Below, piece after piece: positions 14,723 to 16,433 of a DNA stretch of 16,433 nucleotides. A program made the position numbers and the translations under genes. The DNA is from Candidatus Magasanikbacteria bacterium RIFCSPHIGHO2_02_FULL_47_14 (GTDB lineage: Bacteria; Patescibacteriota; Patescibacteriia; Magasanikbacterales; UBA922). The notes under the pieces were generated by a model. That model ran no database searches, was not told where the DNA came from, and saw nothing but the letters and a program-made list of their open reading frames with translations. The stretch spans positions 1-16,433 of the forward strand of contig MFQB01000055.1 of NCBI GenBank assembly GCA_001784275.1, given 5' to 3'. How positions within the stretch are numbered: position 1 is the stretch's first letter; the number at the start of each line of letters is the position of its first letter.

Positions 14723-15514
14723 TTATGCATGTTCTTCATGCGCACCATGTGGTTCATCGCTCGCAACAGTCAAATAGACGAGTGTTAACATGGCAAATAC
14801 ACTGGCTTGAATAAGTCCAACCAAGAGCTCAAGTAGCATGAACGGGGCCGGGACAACAGCTGCCACCAATGCACTCATTACTGATAACAAAACCTCGCCG
14901 GCAAACACATTTCCAAATAAACGCAAGGAAAGGGAAAGAACCTTTGCAAACTCACTGACGACTTCGAGAAGTCCGACAGCAAACTGAATCAGAGCAGTGA
15001 AAAAAGCCATCGGACCCTTCAAAATACTCGTGAACAAGGGTTTGATTTGGATAAACTTTCCGATGTGAGTGAATACACCAATGCTTGCGACAGCCATAAG
15101 GTGCGACCCGATGACCGAAACCAGAGCCATGGCAACCGTAAGATTCAAATCCGTATTTGCAGGACGAAGCAAAAATGAATGTCCGACAGTAATACTTCCT
15201 GTGCCCGGAAGCAAACCCAACCAGTTCGACAGTAAAATAAAAAAGAAGACCGATCCTACCATGGGCAAAAACCGCATGGTTTTTTTTCGGTCTCCGGTTA
15301 CCTGGTCAAAATATGGGAGAAGCAGTTCAAGGATGTACTCACACTTGTTCTGCAACTTGCCCGGGCGCAAGGAAATTCGTTTGCGAAGCATTAAGCCCAA
15401 GACAAAAAAAATGAGAATTGCAATCCATGCGTTGATAACGGTGTTACTGATGGGTACTGAACCGATATGGAACAATATATCAGGTGCAAGTGTCGGAATA
15501 TGAATCTCTGCCAT
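14723..15514 (-). CDS. atpB: Fo ATP synthase a subunit
   Basis: A 263-residue membrane stator subunit that forms the ion half-channels. The essential arginine is R198 in SLSLRLFGNVFAGE, and Q236 in GLIQASVFAML is the second conserved polar residue. The RPANTDLNLTVAMAL motif (117-131) and the SNWLGLLPGTGSI segment (96-108) are also typical. Five to six membrane helices; the C-terminus is polar and His-rich (EPHGAHEEHA). It starts 2 nt after the atpI/Z stop without a Shine-Dalgarno, suggesting translation by coupling. Confidence 0.96.
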   Translation of the reverse strand: MAEIHIPTLAPDILFHIGSVPISNTVINAWIAILIFFVLGLMLRKRISLRPGKLQNKCEYILELLLPYFDQVTGDRKKTMRFLPMVGSVFFFILLSNWLGLLPGTGSITVGHSFLLRPANTDLNLTVAMALVSVIGSHLMAVASIGVFTHIGKFIQIKPLFTSILKGPMAFFTALIQFAVGLLEVVSEFAKVLSLSLRLFGNVFAGEVLLSVMSALVAAVVPAPFMLLELLVGLIQASVFAMLTLVYLTVASDEPHGAHEEHA

Positions 15515-15516
15515 AC

Positions 15517-15777
15517 TTACTTTTTCTTTTCATCGTCTGGTTTTTCAAGGTTATGATATTCTATGTTGTACTGCTTTGCTTTTTTATAGATCATGTGTCC
15601 GGATAAGACTGCAGCAAGTACAAACGCGATAATGGTTGGCCACGGGCCGAATCCATACCGTGCTTCAATGTACTGTCCAACGATGACAAATAGAACGACC
15701 GGGATTGCGATGGTTGCGCCAAAATCCCCAACAATTCTGAGACCCAGCAGCATGTACGCCCGATCTTTTTTTTCCAT
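15517..15777 (-). CDS. AtpZ/AtpI-like small membrane protein, first gene of the atp operon
   Basis: An 86-residue protein with two membrane helices (about residues 13-36 and 46-65) joined by GQYIEARYGFGPWP, followed by a charged tail (EKPDDEKKK). The pattern fits the AtpZ/AtpI family (PF09527-like), which helps assemble the c-ring or transports Mg2+/Ca2+ in other bacteria. Position as first gene, 2 nt before atpB and directly after a strong promoter, supports the call. The choice between AtpZ and AtpI cannot be made by eye, so no symbol is given. Confidence 0.8.
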   Translation of the reverse strand: MEKKDRAYMLLGLRIVGDFGATIAIPVVLFVIVGQYIEARYGFGPWPTIIAFVLAAVLSGHMIYKKAKQYNIEYHNLEKPDDEKKK

Positions 15778-15788
15778 ACAGTGCCAAT

Positions 15789-15817
15789 AGTGTACCCTAG
15801 TTTTTATCCACTGTCAA
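15789..15817 (-). promoter_or_regulatory. Main promoter of the ATP synthase operon
   Basis: On the minus strand, a perfect TTGACA (15817-15812), a 17-nt spacer and TACACT (15794-15789, 4/6). The predicted start near 15782 leaves about 5 nt before the ATG at 15777, and no Shine-Dalgarno is present. It sits in the 70-nt gap after the cyclase gene, which has no clear terminator. Confidence 0.75.
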
Positions 15818-15847
15818 TATACAAACGACGCCAACTTCAGCGCAAAA

Positions 15848-16433
15848 TCAGATCATGGCAACCACCCGAACAGGCGCGCCATCAGAGTGAAATTTTGGAG
15901 GGAAAGCAGCTATATCAAACTGCTCTATGCCTAATAACTGCTCTAAACCAAGAAGATTTTCCAAGATAAGCACATCTCCGGACAAAAGAATTCTATGGAC
16001 AGCAAAAGGAGCCTTATCCGGGCTTGGACTGTCAAACCCAACCACATGAACCTTTGCCGCTACCAGTGAGTGAGCAAAAGCATCGGTTATCACCGGGTAG
16101 CTCTCAAAGTACTCTTTCTGTGTGTACTTCTTGGAAAAACCGGTTAAAACCAGAACAATATCCCCTGCTTTGAGTTGAACACCTTGCAGTGCTGTCTCAT
16201 CAATCTCCACCTTCCCACGCGCATCAATCAAAACTCCGCGACCGTAAAAGTGTTCCGGGGAATACTCTGAAAGATACTTCCCTCCTGCGACCATGTGTGC
16301 CGGCGCATCAATATGTGTTCCCACATGCATGCTCGCAACGGTGTGAGACGTTGCAAACCCGTCCTTTTCAACTGTTGTTATTTGAATCATCTCCGGCGGC
16401 TTGTCACCGGGATATACTGGCATCGGAACTTTA
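15848..16433 (-). CDS. Cyclase family metal-dependent hydrolase, N-terminus cut by the right edge
   Basis: A member of the cyclase/kynurenine formamidase-like family. The metal-binding motif HxGTHxDxPxH is complete (HVGTHIDAPAH, 33-43 residues after the ATG at 16423). The ATG at 16423 lies inside the conserved family N-terminal motif (...MPVYPGD), and the reading frame stays open to the edge (KVP before M), so the real start is probably 10-15 residues further right, outside the window. Later family features include VVGFDSPSPDKAP and the closing FPPKFHSDGAPVRVVAMI. The substrate may be N-formylkynurenine or another amide; no other tryptophan-degradation gene is nearby, so it remains open. The stop (TGA at 15848) precedes the atp promoter by 30 nt. 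Confidence 0.9.
   Translation of the reverse strand, partial: KVPMPVYPGDKPPEMIQITTVEKDGFATSHTVASMHVGTHIDAPAHMVAGGKYLSEYSPEHFYGRGVLIDARGKVEIDETALQGVQLKAGDIVLVLTGFSKKYTQKEYFESYPVITDAFAHSLVAAKVHVVGFDSPSPDKAPFAVHRILLSGDVLILENLLGLEQLLGIEQFDIAAFPPKFHSDGAPVRVVAMI

Noticed and set aside
2184..15503. Plus-strand open frames of 60-190 residues (for example 11301-11879, 15069-15503)
   Set aside because: All lie opposite well-supported minus-strand genes and show no recognisable family or domain pattern of their own.
1..16433. UGA recoding, CRISPR array, tRNA genes, prophage or insertion sequence
   Set aside because: TGA ends at least two normal genes, and I found no repeat-spacer array, cloverleaf, transposase or terminal inverted repeats.

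Overview
The window looks like a piece of a Patescibacteria (Candidate Phyla Radiation) chromosome. The clues are short, tightly packed genes, small lineage-typical membrane proteins (a DUF5671 protein with a pilin-like partner, and a four-helix protein in front of proS), a short ATP synthase delta subunit, and almost no Shine-Dalgarno sequences. TGA is used as a normal stop (DUF5671 gene, cyclase gene), so this is not one of the lineages that recode UGA. This placement rests on recognising protein families by eye; there is no rRNA gene to confirm it. Every gene I can support lies on the minus strand. I see no tRNA, rRNA, CRISPR array, insertion sequence or phage gene.

Layout in the direction of transcription (right to left): (1) a cyclase/kynurenine-formamidase-like metal enzyme cut by the right edge (15848-16433); (2) a consensus-like promoter (15789-15817) followed by the whole F1Fo ATP synthase operon, atpI/Z-atpB-E-F-H-A-G-D-C (15777 down to 9067), then closely a MagIII-like base-excision DNA glycosylase (8366-9046); (3) a 39-residue protein with eight cysteines (8162-8281), ending inside a perfect 15-bp inverted repeat that looks like a terminator; (4) an ABC exporter half-molecule (6366-8111), apparently read from a leaderless mRNA; (5) a promoter (6335-6362) and an operon of DUF5671 membrane protein, pilin-like membrane protein and a large UvrD-like helicase fused to an iron-sulphur PD-(D/E)XK nuclease, followed after 41 nt by a DUF721/DciA-like protein; (6) a promoter (2067-2095), a four-helix membrane protein and prolyl-tRNA synthetase, which runs off the left edge.

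The best understood unit is the ATP synthase. Fo (a, b, c) and F1 (alpha, beta, gamma, delta, epsilon) are all present with their key residues: the a-subunit Arg, the c-subunit Glu, and both Walker A motifs. The c subunit lacks the usual sodium ligands, so proton coupling is expected. The atpE cistron has a well-placed Shine-Dalgarno sequence, unlike nearly every other gene here, and lies between two potential RNA hairpins. This fits a need for more c subunit than other subunits.

Nothing here amounts to a proven new system. The most interesting unexplained items are the tiny Cys-rich protein, the leaderless or near-leaderless promoter architecture, the RNA structures around atpE, and the conserved-looking membrane pair in front of the recombination helicase-nuclease.
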